A stretch of 64,000 bases of DNA from Hymenobacter montanus (GCF_014699115.1 NZ_JACXAD010000001.1:186001-250000); one strand, 5' to 3'; positions 25,729 to 34,406 are shown, counted from the stretch's first letter. Notes: generated by a model not told the origin, from the sequence alone. Numbers and translations are program-made.

Positions 25729-27360
25729 TTAGAAAAATTTATACCTACTCCCATTTCTAATTTTTGAGAAGAGCAAGCCTAAAAAATTTCTTAACGCTCG
25801 TCCAAATTTCAAGTTCGGCAAGCAGGACAAGATAGATCGATAAGAGAGCATCAGATCGCGTAACGACAACAGCCTGCTATAACTATATAAGAAGTCAACT
25901 ACGTGCGTGTCTTTGTTAAGAAGAAATAGATTTGGAGCACTCACTGATTCTAAATCATCAGAATCAAACAAGTATTTTACCTCTGTAGAAATATTAGCCC
26001 TGTTTACGGGTACGCTACTGCTGATTTGTTCGTGGTATATCTTATTAAGATAAGCATTCCACCCGCTCTCAACGTGATTAGACTTAATGCTTTCAACTAT
26101 ATTTTTGGCAACTTCACGACGCATTTTTTGATCATTGATTGCATGATTAATGGTATCAAATAACTCCAGCTCGTCATTAGCATGCCTGACTAAGCCATGG
26201 ATACCTGGGTCGTCTGCGATTTTAAGCTTATCAGCTGGAGCATACTGCAAAACAGGATAGGCACCGTAGTAAACAGCCTCTAGCAGCGAGGTAAAGGAAG
26301 GGTAAGGCATACTGTCCAAATAGATATCAGCCGCTTTGTAGTATAAGATCGGGCTCTCCACAACGCCCAGCAGTTCTATCCTACTATCAGGTATACAGCC
26401 TATCACCTGTGAGTCTTTGGGCATAACTCCTATTATTTTTACTAATACGTTTTTGTTTTCATCAACCAGCTTTTTAATAATCTTAAAGTAATTATACTTA
26501 CCATCTGGAATAAGCTTATAAGCAGAAGCTACTGTCAAGATAACGACGCTTTCATCGGCTATCCCTAACGTATGTCTTGCCTCCTCTCTGGAAGGAGCAT
26601 CTTCGGCCCTGAATTCTAAGGGGATAGGGAGAAGATTTATTTTTTCTGCCATCCTTCTGTTAAGCGAAAACTCAGCCGCCCACGGGCGTATGCAAGCAAC
26701 TGTATTAACCAAACCAGTCCCCAAGGAGAATACATGATCTGCATGATTAACAAAGACCAATGGCTTTACTGGGTTAGCGGCCAGGGCAACAAGAGGTGTA
26801 GCATCGTCAGGATGAATGTGCAAAAATACGATGTCTGCGTATTTTTCTGCAATGTGTCGCAGCAAAGATGCATTTATACAAGGAGGCTCCTGTGGCACGC
26901 AGTATACTACACCACCACTGCTTTCAATTGATTCAACCAGCCATTCTGGTACAATATTGCCCTTTTGTCTGGTAAGCACCAAGGAGTGGCAGGAACTCGT
27001 ATCTTTTTTGACAAGATTATTAATTAATCGAGTATGACCACCTATATGAGAAACCGAAGACGCCACATGCAGCACGCGCCTTTTATTTGTAGGGATCGGC
27101 AATGCAAATTTCGGGAATGAGCTTAAAAAAAGGATATTCTCTCTGCCACCAAACATGGCCCAGCTAATATCCAATAGTTTCCTTTCAAGCTCAGGATCTG
27201 CGTATATTCCCGGATGATATTGCCAAGCATACCAAGCTAACGCACTTATTTTTTCTATTAGGTAATTTAAGTCCTCGAAGTTATTACTCAGTACCAGGCG
27301 CTCTTTAAGCCTTCGGTAAACGCAGGAATATTCATAAATAAGGGAATCAGCTGGTACCAT
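25729..27360 (-). CDS. GT4-like glycosyltransferase with an extra N-terminal region
   Basis: A 543-residue protein, about 150 residues longer than a usual GT4. The first roughly 90 residues are helical and unrecognised. A GT-B domain then starts at RVLHVASSVSHIGGHTRLIN (around residue 90). The donor side has ILTVASAYKLIPDGKYNYFK and the motif region MPYPSFTSLLEAVYYGAYPV, where the canonical EX7E is replaced by a Ser-rich start, so the acidic pair is not clear. I chose the ATG at 27,360 over a TTG three codons upstream. Strongly AT-rich codon use marks it as foreign to the GC-rich background. It is an atypical family member. Confidence 0.65.
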   Translation of the reverse strand: MVPADSLIYEYSCVYRRLKERLVLSNNFEDLNYLIEKISALAWYAWQYHPGIYADPELERKLLDISWAMFGGRENILFLSSFPKFALPIPTNKRRVLHVASSVSHIGGHTRLINNLVKKDTSSCHSLVLTRQKGNIVPEWLVESIESSGGVVYCVPQEPPCINASLLRHIAEKYADIVFLHIHPDDATPLVALAANPVKPLVFVNHADHVFSLGTGLVNTVACIRPWAAEFSLNRRMAEKINLLPIPLEFRAEDAPSREEARHTLGIADESVVILTVASAYKLIPDGKYNYFKIIKKLVDENKNVLVKIIGVMPKDSQVIGCIPDSRIELLGVVESPILYYKAADIYLDSMPYPSFTSLLEAVYYGAYPVLQYAPADKLKIADDPGIHGLVRHANDELELFDTINHAINDQKMRREVAKNIVESIKSNHVESGWNAYLNKIYHEQISSSVPVNRANISTEVKYLFDSDDLESVSAPNLFLLNKDTHVVDFLYSYSRLLSLRDLMLSYRSILSCLPNLKFGRALRNFLGLLFSKIRNGSRYKFF

Positions 27361-27394
27361 CAGTTCCAATGTTCAAGTAAGAAGGTCAAAGCCT

Positions 27395-28663
27395 CTACGA
27401 ACTATAGTGGACATCATAGGCTATATTAGGCCGAATGACGCCAGGGAGTATACTATTATTGCTCCCAATACTTTCATTCAAAACTTCAAAACTGACAAAA
27501 TCCTCAATTGAGAATAACTCGTACCGCTGATTCTCTCCGAATATAAGTTTAAAATGATAGCTGCCAGCGTTTAATAAATTAGCAGGCAGATGACCTTCTA
27601 CGGTGTAGACACCCCTCTTTGAATTTTCCTGGGTACTAATCAATGTGCCATGATGAAATACTGCAACCTCATCTGCATTGCGTAACTCAAAAGTCAAATC
27701 TAAATTTATATCAGACTTATGATTGTAAAAAACAATTTTGAATTTTACACCTGATGAAATACTGATAACCTCTCCAGCTAAAGGCAGAATTTCAAACTTC
27801 ATAATCCTTATATTCCCGTTACCAGGAGCAGTTTCCAAATCTCCTTGATGCGCGAAGTAGGAATTGGTGTTGTTAGAGCTTTGATAGAAATTAACCGCCT
27901 CTAGCTCAGTACCCTCAAATACAGCGCTACCCTTTTGTAATATGATTCCCCGACTACACAATTGCTTAATGGCCGCCATATTGTGACTTACAAAAAATAT
28001 GGTACGTCCGTCATTTGCACTTACATTCTTCATTCTTCCCAAGCATTTCTTTTGAAACTCCGCGTCTCCTACGGCCAGCACTTCATCGATAATGAGGATC
28101 TCGGGCTCCAGAAAGGCGGCGACGGCAAAGGCTAAACGCACGTACATGCCGCTGCTGTAGCGCTTTACCGGCGTGTCGATGTAGCGCTCAACCCCCGAGA
28201 AATCCACGATCTCGTCAAACTTGCTCCGCACTTCTGCTTTGCTCATCCCCAGAATGGCGCCATTGAGGAAGATATTCTCGCGCCCCGTCAGCTCGGGGTG
28301 AAAGCCCGTCCCGACTTCGAGCAGCGAGGCAATGCGGCCCTGCACCTTCACCCTCCCCGTGGTGGGCGCCGTCACCTTCGACAAGATTTTCAACAGCGTG
28401 GACTTGCCGGCCCCGTTGCGGCCGATGATGCCCAGCACCTCTCCCCGCTTCACCTCGAAGTTGATATCTTTCAGCGACCATACGAAATTGCTGTCGCCTT
28501 TGCGCGTGCGGTCGTTGGTTTCCCCTACTTTAGCAAACGGGTCTTCCTTGCCGCGCAGGCGGGCCCAGGCCCGGTTCAGGTCGTGGCTGAGGGTGCCGGT
28601 ACCGATTTCGCCTAAGCGGTACAGCTTGCTCAGGTTTTCTACTTTGATCGCAATGTTGCTCAT
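27395..28663 (-). CDS. Wzt-type ABC transporter ATPase with C-terminal cargo domain (copy 1)
   Basis: A 422-residue cytoplasmic ATPase for an ABC-2 polysaccharide exporter. Walker A GRNGAGKST is at residues 81-89, signature YSSGM at 169-173, Walker B with IIDE at 191-194 and the H-loop SHN at 226-228. The remaining 170 or so residues form a Wzt-like beta-rich C-terminal domain that in known Wzt proteins recognises the end cap of the glycan. Residues about 4-212 are identical to the second Wzt at 30,856-32,100; the C-terminal domain is different and encoded by AT-rich DNA. I chose ATG 28,663 over an upstream GTG. It has no permease beside it and must share the Wzm at 32,152-33,147. Confidence 0.88.
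   Translation of the reverse strand: MSNIAIKVENLSKLYRLGEIGTGTLSHDLNRAWARLRGKEDPFAKVGETNDRTRKGDSNFVWSLKDINFEVKRGEVLGIIGRNGAGKSTLLKILSKVTAPTTGRVKVQGRIASLLEVGTGFHPELTGRENIFLNGAILGMSKAEVRSKFDEIVDFSGVERYIDTPVKRYSSGMYVRLAFAVAAFLEPEILIIDEVLAVGDAEFQKKCLGRMKNVSANDGRTIFFVSHNMAAIKQLCSRGIILQKGSAVFEGTELEAVNFYQSSNNTNSYFAHQGDLETAPGNGNIRIMKFEILPLAGEVISISSGVKFKIVFYNHKSDINLDLTFELRNADEVAVFHHGTLISTQENSKRGVYTVEGHLPANLLNAGSYHFKLIFGENQRYELFSIEDFVSFEVLNESIGSNNSILPGVIRPNIAYDVHYSS
28028..28653 (-). repeat. 626-bp direct repeat, copy 1 (Wzt ATP-binding segment)
   Basis: By eye it is identical over its whole length to 31,465-32,090 (constant offset 3,437). It encodes the ATP-binding domain from codon 4 to about codon 212. 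Both borders are sharp, and sequence outside diverges within a few bases. Confidence 0.92.
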
Positions 28664-28732
28664 GCTCACAAGTATTTCACAGATACAACCCCACCGGACT
28701 CAGCTGGCAGACGAGTTGTTATCACGAATCTA

Positions 28733-29902
28733 TTAATTCTGCTTTTCGAGTAAGATTGCTAATGAATCCATTATTTGGCTAGCAGCTAAGCTTACATTAT
28801 GCTGTTCCCTGACTTTACGCATTGCATTATCCCCCATTTGCTCACGAATATTTTTATTGACCAGCAAATCGCAAACTGCACGCGCCATGCTATCAATATT
28901 GAGATAAGGTACTACTACTCCGCAATCCTTACCTACAAATTCAGGCATTCCCCCAGCTTGTTCAAAACATATTATGGGTTTGCCAAGAGTAGCCGCTTCT
29001 AAGCAAACTAACGGGTACGGGTCCTCTCGCGAAGTTAGCACAAATACATCGGCTACTCTGATATAATCTAAAGGATTGGGCCGGGCATCAATAAATTTAA
29101 CAAATTCAGCTATGCCTAAACGTCGCAAGTCATACTGAAGCTCTTGCCAGGCTAATGATGCACTACTTCCTCCAACCCATAGGAAGTATGGCATGTTCAC
29201 CTCCAACCCATGCACAAGGCCGGCGAGTTGAACAAAGATATCAGGCGATTTACGCCAATCTAATGTTCCTGATGCAACAACTACAAAACTCTCGGCCGGT
29301 ATATTTAATGCTTTCCGGATTTCACTCGGTGTTTGCTGCTGTTGAACTTCGTCTGCTCCCGGGACAAACTCATAAATCTTAACTATACATTCAGATACTA
29401 ATGAGTAAGTCTTGACAAGGTTTTCCCTCACTGCTTGAGAAGCAGCAATCACTAAATCAATATGTGGTAATTTTTGACCAAATCGCTCTGTTCCAAAATA
29501 TCGTTCAATCGCAATTTCTAATTCGTGTACATGGCAAACGGCAATGCAACCAATAGCCTCTTTGATTTGCACTAATACATCAGCTGACACTACGGTATTA
29601 CCATAAGCAATCCTAGTTTTCTGCTCTCGTAGCGCTAAAATAATAGATTGCTCGTTTAAGAGTTGCTGCTTAACACTATTCTTTCCCCAGAAACGTGCGT
29701 ACCAACGGCGCTTAGAGGAAGGCGAATTCCATATATAGGTAAGCGCCAATTTTTTAAATTCCTCCTCTAATTCTCCACCTTCTATCAACAAGATTGAGAA
29801 CGAACAAACATTGGCTTTCTTCAACCACCGCAACAAATGCAACAACACAATAGGTGCACCTGTACGAGAGGCATCATGGCTGATAAATACAATGTGTCCC
29901 AT
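28733..29902 (-). CDS. Glycosyltransferase family 4
   Basis: A 389-residue GT-B enzyme lying between the two Wzt genes. MGHIVFISHDASRTGAPIVL is the GT4 start (acceptor side with TGAP). The donor domain has VVASGTLDWRKSPDIFVQLA near residue 210 and VFVLTSREDPYPLVCLEAAT with an E-x7-E-like arrangement (E...E), then FEQAGGMPEFV. It is AT-rich, like its neighbours on both sides. With the methyltransferase it forms the cargo between the two 626-bp repeats, so it probably belongs with one of the two glycans these ATPases select. Confidence 0.82.
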   Translation of the reverse strand: MGHIVFISHDASRTGAPIVLLHLLRWLKKANVCSFSILLIEGGELEEEFKKLALTYIWNSPSSKRRWYARFWGKNSVKQQLLNEQSIILALREQKTRIAYGNTVVSADVLVQIKEAIGCIAVCHVHELEIAIERYFGTERFGQKLPHIDLVIAASQAVRENLVKTYSLVSECIVKIYEFVPGADEVQQQQTPSEIRKALNIPAESFVVVASGTLDWRKSPDIFVQLAGLVHGLEVNMPYFLWVGGSSASLAWQELQYDLRRLGIAEFVKFIDARPNPLDYIRVADVFVLTSREDPYPLVCLEAATLGKPIICFEQAGGMPEFVGKDCGVVVPYLNIDSMARAVCDLLVNKNIREQMGDNAMRKVREQHNVSLAASQIMDSLAILLEKQN

Positions 29903-29945
29903 TTAAAAAAATTAAATAAATGTATTTATTATTCTTATGCCAGCT

Positions 29946-30866
29946 TTACTGGGTTTTTTCAAAGCTAACATAAATTGTATGTCCTCTAAATATTGACCGC
30001 ATTCTTGAATTCAATATTTTTCTTAATACTCTAACTGAAACCCTATTAAATAGCAGATTACCATACCATTTATTATTCCTGTAAAATTTCATGTTCTCAT
30101 TCAGCCATGACTCAGTATGCCAATGGTTCAGAGGCTCATATGCTACTTTCGTTAATTTGAGCGGAAATAATGCCTCAAATTTTTTAAAAGTTTCTAATGA
30201 CCATCTGGTTTGATGGTGCGGAGGCATATCTAGAACATTACCTCCATACTTATAGAAACTATCTGCGTTGGGAACGCAGATAATCAATTTCCCTCCAACA
30301 GCTAAAACTCTTACCATTTCTTTAACGAAGTGTAATGGATTTGCAATGTGTTCCAATACCTGAAACGCAAGCACAACATCCGGTTGAGCACCGAGCATTG
30401 CAACCCCTTCATCAAAGCTCATGAGATAAACGGGCAAATTTGCCTGGCGCGCTTTCTCAACAGCATCCGAGCTGGTTTCAAGCCCAACTATTTTTGTATT
30501 AATACCTAATGCTTTTTTTACGAAAGCACCTGAGCCTGAACCTATCTCCAGGCAACTCTTAGAATTTCTGATTTCCTTAAGAGCAATCTCGTATTCCCAT
30601 TTGTCCTCTACGTAATACCACTCAAAACCATCCTGAAGACCTTGGTAGATAAAAGGAGAACCTTCTAACTGAGGATGAAAAAATAGCAAGTTTGTATCAT
30701 TACAACGATACAAATCAAATTTTGAAATATCTTTTCCTTCAAACTCTGAGGAAATATCAATTCTCAGCAAATCTTGCCATTCCCGCACGATCTGATCGAC
30801 TGAGAAGGTCTCCACAACAGCAATATTTTTGCTCCCAGTCAGTGGGCTTACTACGCTATTTTCCAT
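29946..30866 (-). CDS. SAM-dependent methyltransferase
   Basis: A 306-residue class I methyltransferase. The SAM-binding motif I is CLEIGSGSGAFVKKA (residues about 100-114), followed by the acidic motif IVGLETSS, and motif IV-like VVLAFQVLEHIANPLHFVKE near residue 165 with LEH typical of Methyltransf_11/23. I chose ATG 30,866; the longer form needs a TTG. The ATG lies 11 bases inside the 3' end of the second Wzt gene, so the two are coupled. In ABC-type O-antigen systems a methyltransferase often caps the non-reducing end that the Wzt C-terminal domain recognises, which would explain its place here. Substrate is not determinable. Confidence 0.82.
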   Translation of the reverse strand: MENSVVSPLTGSKNIAVVETFSVDQIVREWQDLLRIDISSEFEGKDISKFDLYRCNDTNLLFFHPQLEGSPFIYQGLQDGFEWYYVEDKWEYEIALKEIRNSKSCLEIGSGSGAFVKKALGINTKIVGLETSSDAVEKARQANLPVYLMSFDEGVAMLGAQPDVVLAFQVLEHIANPLHFVKEMVRVLAVGGKLIICVPNADSFYKYGGNVLDMPPHHQTRWSLETFKKFEALFPLKLTKVAYEPLNHWHTESWLNENMKFYRNNKWYGNLLFNRVSVRVLRKILNSRMRSIFRGHTIYVSFEKTQ

Positions 30867-32100
30867 AAAACTTCCAAGTTGCGACTTTATCAATTGACCC
30901 AATTAATAAAGGATCTGGTTTCGTAGAATAAGAATTCGGGGATAAATAGTTAAATGTTATCGCTTCTATTTTAGCGTCATAGTCACTAGCACTGTCACCT
31001 AACCATACAGACAGCTTATATAAACCTGTATGCAGCTCTACCCCTTCTATTACTACGTTTAATACCCCCTCTAGCCCTGAAACCATATTACTACTATATG
31101 GGTGGTAACGTCCATTCGATCCGAAAACTGGTATATCTAATGCGTTATACAGAACAATACCCGCTATTGGAGGTCTTAATTCAAAAGGGGAAGTATACTC
31201 AATATTTATATCAAGTATGGACTGATTTAATTTTTCAGAGTTAATAGCCACTGATACTATAGAGGGCTTCTTTTCATTTATTGCAAACTTGGCCAGTGTT
31301 TGCACTTTTACACCTTCGTAATAAGTAGCGATCGTATCCCTCACAGAGCCAGCTGCATGGACCATACCTTGTTGCATCATAATCGCTGAGCTACAAAGAC
31401 TACGTACCGCGTCCATGTTATGGCTAACGAATAATACCGTGCGCCCATCATTCACACTCACGTCCTTCATTCTTCCCAAGCATTTCTTTTGAAACTCCGC
31501 GTCTCCTACGGCCAGCACTTCATCGATAATGAGGATCTCGGGCTCCAGAAAGGCGGCGACGGCAAAGGCTAAACGCACGTACATGCCGCTGCTGTAGCGC
31601 TTTACCGGCGTGTCGATGTAGCGCTCAACCCCCGAGAAATCCACGATCTCGTCAAACTTGCTCCGCACTTCTGCTTTGCTCATCCCCAGAATGGCGCCAT
31701 TGAGGAAGATATTCTCGCGCCCCGTCAGCTCGGGGTGAAAGCCCGTCCCGACTTCGAGCAGCGAGGCAATGCGGCCCTGCACCTTCACCCTCCCCGTGGT
31801 GGGCGCCGTCACCTTCGACAAGATTTTCAACAGCGTGGACTTGCCGGCCCCGTTGCGGCCGATGATGCCCAGCACCTCTCCCCGCTTCACCTCGAAGTTG
31901 ATATCTTTCAGCGACCATACGAAATTGCTGTCGCCTTTGCGCGTGCGGTCGTTGGTTTCCCCTACTTTAGCAAACGGGTCTTCCTTGCCGCGCAGGCGGG
32001 CCCAGGCCCGGTTCAGGTCGTGGCTGAGGGTGCCGGTACCGATTTCGCCTAAGCGGTACAGCTTGCTCAGGTTTTCTACTTTGATCGCAACGTTGCTCAT
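30856..32100 (-). CDS. Wzt-type ABC transporter ATPase with C-terminal cargo domain (copy 2)
   Basis: A 414-residue ATPase with the same motifs as copy 1 (Walker A 81-89, signature 169-173, Walker B 189-194, H-loop 226-228). After residue about 212 it differs from copy 1: RTVLFVSHNMDAVRSLCSSA instead of RTIFFVSHNMAAIKQLCSRG, followed by an unrelated beta-rich C-terminal domain containing VLYNALDIPVFGSNGRYHPY. That domain resembles Wzt carbohydrate-binding ends. It lies 51 bases downstream of the permease gene, so this is the copy that keeps the normal wzm-wzt order. I chose ATG 32,100 over an upstream GTG. The C-terminal half is AT-rich, the first half GC-rich. Confidence 0.88.
   Translation of the reverse strand: MSNVAIKVENLSKLYRLGEIGTGTLSHDLNRAWARLRGKEDPFAKVGETNDRTRKGDSNFVWSLKDINFEVKRGEVLGIIGRNGAGKSTLLKILSKVTAPTTGRVKVQGRIASLLEVGTGFHPELTGRENIFLNGAILGMSKAEVRSKFDEIVDFSGVERYIDTPVKRYSSGMYVRLAFAVAAFLEPEILIIDEVLAVGDAEFQKKCLGRMKDVSVNDGRTVLFVSHNMDAVRSLCSSAIMMQQGMVHAAGSVRDTIATYYEGVKVQTLAKFAINEKKPSIVSVAINSEKLNQSILDINIEYTSPFELRPPIAGIVLYNALDIPVFGSNGRYHPYSSNMVSGLEGVLNVVIEGVELHTGLYKLSVWLGDSASDYDAKIEAITFNYLSPNSYSTKPDPLLIGSIDKVATWKFYGK
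31465..32090 (-). repeat. 626-bp direct repeat, copy 2 (Wzt ATP-binding segment)
   Basis: The partner of 28,028-28,653, same orientation, 3,437 bases away. The segment between the repeats carries the copy-2 C-terminal domain, the methyltransferase and a GT4. Confidence 0.92.
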
Positions 32101-32151
32101 GTTCACAGGTACCGCACCATGGCCCCGGCATTACCGGTTACCGGGCGCACG

Positions 32152-33147
32152 CTAAACCGTATCGGTAAAGCTCTTTTCTACTTTATTAAAAATTACCGTG
32201 CCCACCAACAACATCACCAGCGTGAAGGCTGTGCTATAGGCTAACGTGAACCAGCTAAATGTGCCGGACCCCAGGAATGCGTATCGAAACGTTTCAACAA
32301 TGGCACTCAGCGGGTTAGCCATGATAAATGACTTGTACTTGAGCGGCAGCCGCGACAGTGGGTAAATAACCGGCGTGGCATACATAAGCAATTGCACCCC
32401 AAAAGTGAGTAGCATGGCCAAGTCGCGGTACTTGGTGGTCATGGCGCTGAAAATCATTCCCAGGCCCAGGCCCAGCAGGCCCATCAGGCCCAGCAATATG
32501 GGTGTGAGCAGGATGTACAGGTTGGGATGTAAGCTATGCTGACCAAGCAGGTAATAGCCCCAGACCAGCAGAAACAAGGCGAACTGAATCCCAAAGCGCA
32601 CCAAGTTAGATAGCACAATCGACAAGGGCATGGTCAGGCGCGGAAAGTACACTTTGCCGAAAATGGCCGCATTGGTTGTGAACACCGTGGAGACAGTGGT
32701 TAACGTTTGGGCGAAGTAGTTCCAGATGGTGACGCCGGCCAGGTAGAAGGGCAGCTGGGGTAGCCCGTCGGTGGAGAGATTGGCGATGCCGCCGAATACG
32801 ACCATGTAGGTAATGGTGGTGAGCAGGGGCTGGATGAAAAACCAGATGGGCCCGAGAATGGTCTGCTTGTAGGTCGACACGAAGTCGCGCCGCACGAACA
32901 GCAACACTAGGTCGCGGTAGCGCCAAACGTCGCGCAGCCCCAGGTCGAGCAAGCGGGTATGCGGCTGGATCACTTCGGTCCACTCCTCGTCGGGCGGGCC
33001 CGGAGCAGCGGGCGGCGCTTCAGGTAGTACGTCGGCTTTTTGCACAGGTAACGGGTTAGCAGCAGGGCAAAAATTACTCTGGAAAGCTGCTGCGCATTTC
33101 CGGCTCAAATCCGTCAAGCAACGGTTGAAGCTGCAAAGATAGGGCAT
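32152..33147 (-). CDS. Wzm-type ABC-2 polysaccharide export permease
   Basis: The membrane subunit of the polysaccharide exporter. LWRYRDLV-like LRDVWRYRDLVLLFVRRDF, YKQTILGPIWFFIQPLLTT and about six membrane segments identify the ABC2/TagG/KpsM family. It exports a lipid-linked glycan across the inner membrane using Wzt as motor. The start is uncertain: ATG 33,147 gives 331 residues, but the first 35 are Cys-rich, not family-like, and a TAnnTTTG promoter box lies inside codons 3-5. A GTG at 33,042 (VQKADVLPEAPP) would give 296 residues with about 20 ahead of the conserved WTEVI, the usual spacing. Confidence 0.85.
   Translation of the reverse strand: MPYLCSFNRCLTDLSRKCAAAFQSNFCPAANPLPVQKADVLPEAPPAAPGPPDEEWTEVIQPHTRLLDLGLRDVWRYRDLVLLFVRRDFVSTYKQTILGPIWFFIQPLLTTITYMVVFGGIANLSTDGLPQLPFYLAGVTIWNYFAQTLTTVSTVFTTNAAIFGKVYFPRLTMPLSIVLSNLVRFGIQFALFLLVWGYYLLGQHSLHPNLYILLTPILLGLMGLLGLGLGMIFSAMTTKYRDLAMLLTFGVQLLMYATPVIYPLSRLPLKYKSFIMANPLSAIVETFRYAFLGSGTFSWFTLAYSTAFTLVMLLVGTVIFNKVEKSFTDTV
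33134..33141 (-). promoter_or_regulatory. Bacteroidota -7 box TATCTTTG at the wzm 5' end
   Basis: A minus-strand TATCTTTG located just downstream of the first possible wzm ATG. If used, transcription would begin after that ATG and translation would have to start further in, for example at GTG 33,042. Confidence 0.45.
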
Positions 33148-33431
33148 GGGTTCCCATGGAGCGAAACCGGCGGTTCCATCCGCGAGGTAGAGCGGATCGT
33201 GAAGTTGTGCGCGCTAAGCTCTTGGCTTCCTTAGACTGTAAGTCCCCTTGCCCAACCAGCACGGTATTTTACAAGAACAGAGCTACAATCGGAGCCTTGT
33301 TACCTGCATCGCCCCGACCCTCTCGGGTACTCCGGCCCTGAATCAGGGCTGGACAATTACTTCTAGGAGCAATGATCAGCATGGCGAGCTACAGGTAGGT
33401 ACTTGCTTCAGCTGAAGCTTACTGAACTTTA

Positions 33432-34406
33432 TCAGTATCGACCAGAATCAGCATCGGCCGGAGCTTCTGGTGGTGATTCTTCAAACACCTTATTCACCAC
33501 GTACAGGGGCCGCTTGCGCGCCGCATCGAGGCCGCGCCACACGTACTCGCCAATTACACCCAGCGCTACCATCTGGAAAGCGGACACGAATAAGAGCACG
33601 ACCATGAGCGTGGGCCAGCCAGCGGGCTCATCGGGATGGACGATTTTCAGGCCAATGACGTAAAGCCCATAGAGCAAGGCAATCAGCCCCAGGCCAAGGC
33701 CCAGCACCGAGATGGCGCGAATCGGGACGAAGGAAAAAGCCATTAACGAATCGATGAGCAGCTTTACCTTTTGGGGAAATGTCCAGCGCGACTGGCCAAT
33801 CTGGCGCTTGCGGCGAGTATAGGGAATGTTAACGTAGGCGAACCCCAGCCACACCATGAGGTAAAACACATTGGAGTTACGCTCGTGCATTTTGAGCACT
33901 TCCCCCGCAACCTGGCGGTCGAAGAAAACAAAGTCGAAGCCCCCCTCGGGAATATTGCGCAGTGCCAGATGTTTCATCAGCCAGTGAAATGCGTTAGCCA
34001 GCCGGGTGGAGATGCCGCTCTCTTCCCGATCCTGGCGGTTGCCAATCACTAGCTTAAAGCCTTGCTGCCAGTACTCGTACATGGTCGCCATGAGTTCAGG
34101 CGGATCTTGCAGGTCGGCGGTGATGACGGCCAGGCAATCGCCCGTAGCGTGGGCCATACCAGCCACGATGGCGTTGTACGAACCAACGTTACCGGCCAAA
34201 TCGACAATCCGGAGGCGGGTTGGGTAAAGGCTTTGCGCCCGGCGCAGGGCTCCCAGCGTGTCATCGCCCGAGCCATCGTTCACGAACACGTACTCGAAGG
34301 TAACATCCGGGGGGAAATGCGCCTCGTTCGCCACCAACTCACGAACCGTAACGGGAATGTTTTCCTCGTTGAAGTAGCAGGGCACGATAACGGACAGCTT
34401 GGGCAT
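33432..34406 (-). CDS. GT2 glycosyltransferase with C-terminal membrane anchor (GtrB/DPM-like)
   Basis: A 324-residue enzyme. LSVIVPCYFNEENIPVTVRE, YVFVNDGSGDDT and VITADLQDPPELM are the DPM1/GtrB-type motifs, with two membrane helices near residues 235-260 and 268-292 and the closing YVWRGLDAARKRPLYVVNKV. It likely loads a sugar on a polyprenyl phosphate or modifies a lipid-linked glycan. It is a relative of the gene at 4,233-5,183 but shares only family motifs. It is separated from wzm by 284 bases that contain a promoter box but no gene. Confidence 0.85.
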   Translation of the reverse strand: MPKLSVIVPCYFNEENIPVTVRELVANEAHFPPDVTFEYVFVNDGSGDDTLGALRRAQSLYPTRLRIVDLAGNVGSYNAIVAGMAHATGDCLAVITADLQDPPELMATMYEYWQQGFKLVIGNRQDREESGISTRLANAFHWLMKHLALRNIPEGGFDFVFFDRQVAGEVLKMHERNSNVFYLMVWLGFAYVNIPYTRRKRQIGQSRWTFPQKVKLLIDSLMAFSFVPIRAISVLGLGLGLIALLYGLYVIGLKIVHPDEPAGWPTLMVVLLFVSAFQMVALGVIGEYVWRGLDAARKRPLYVVNKVFEESPPEAPADADSGRY

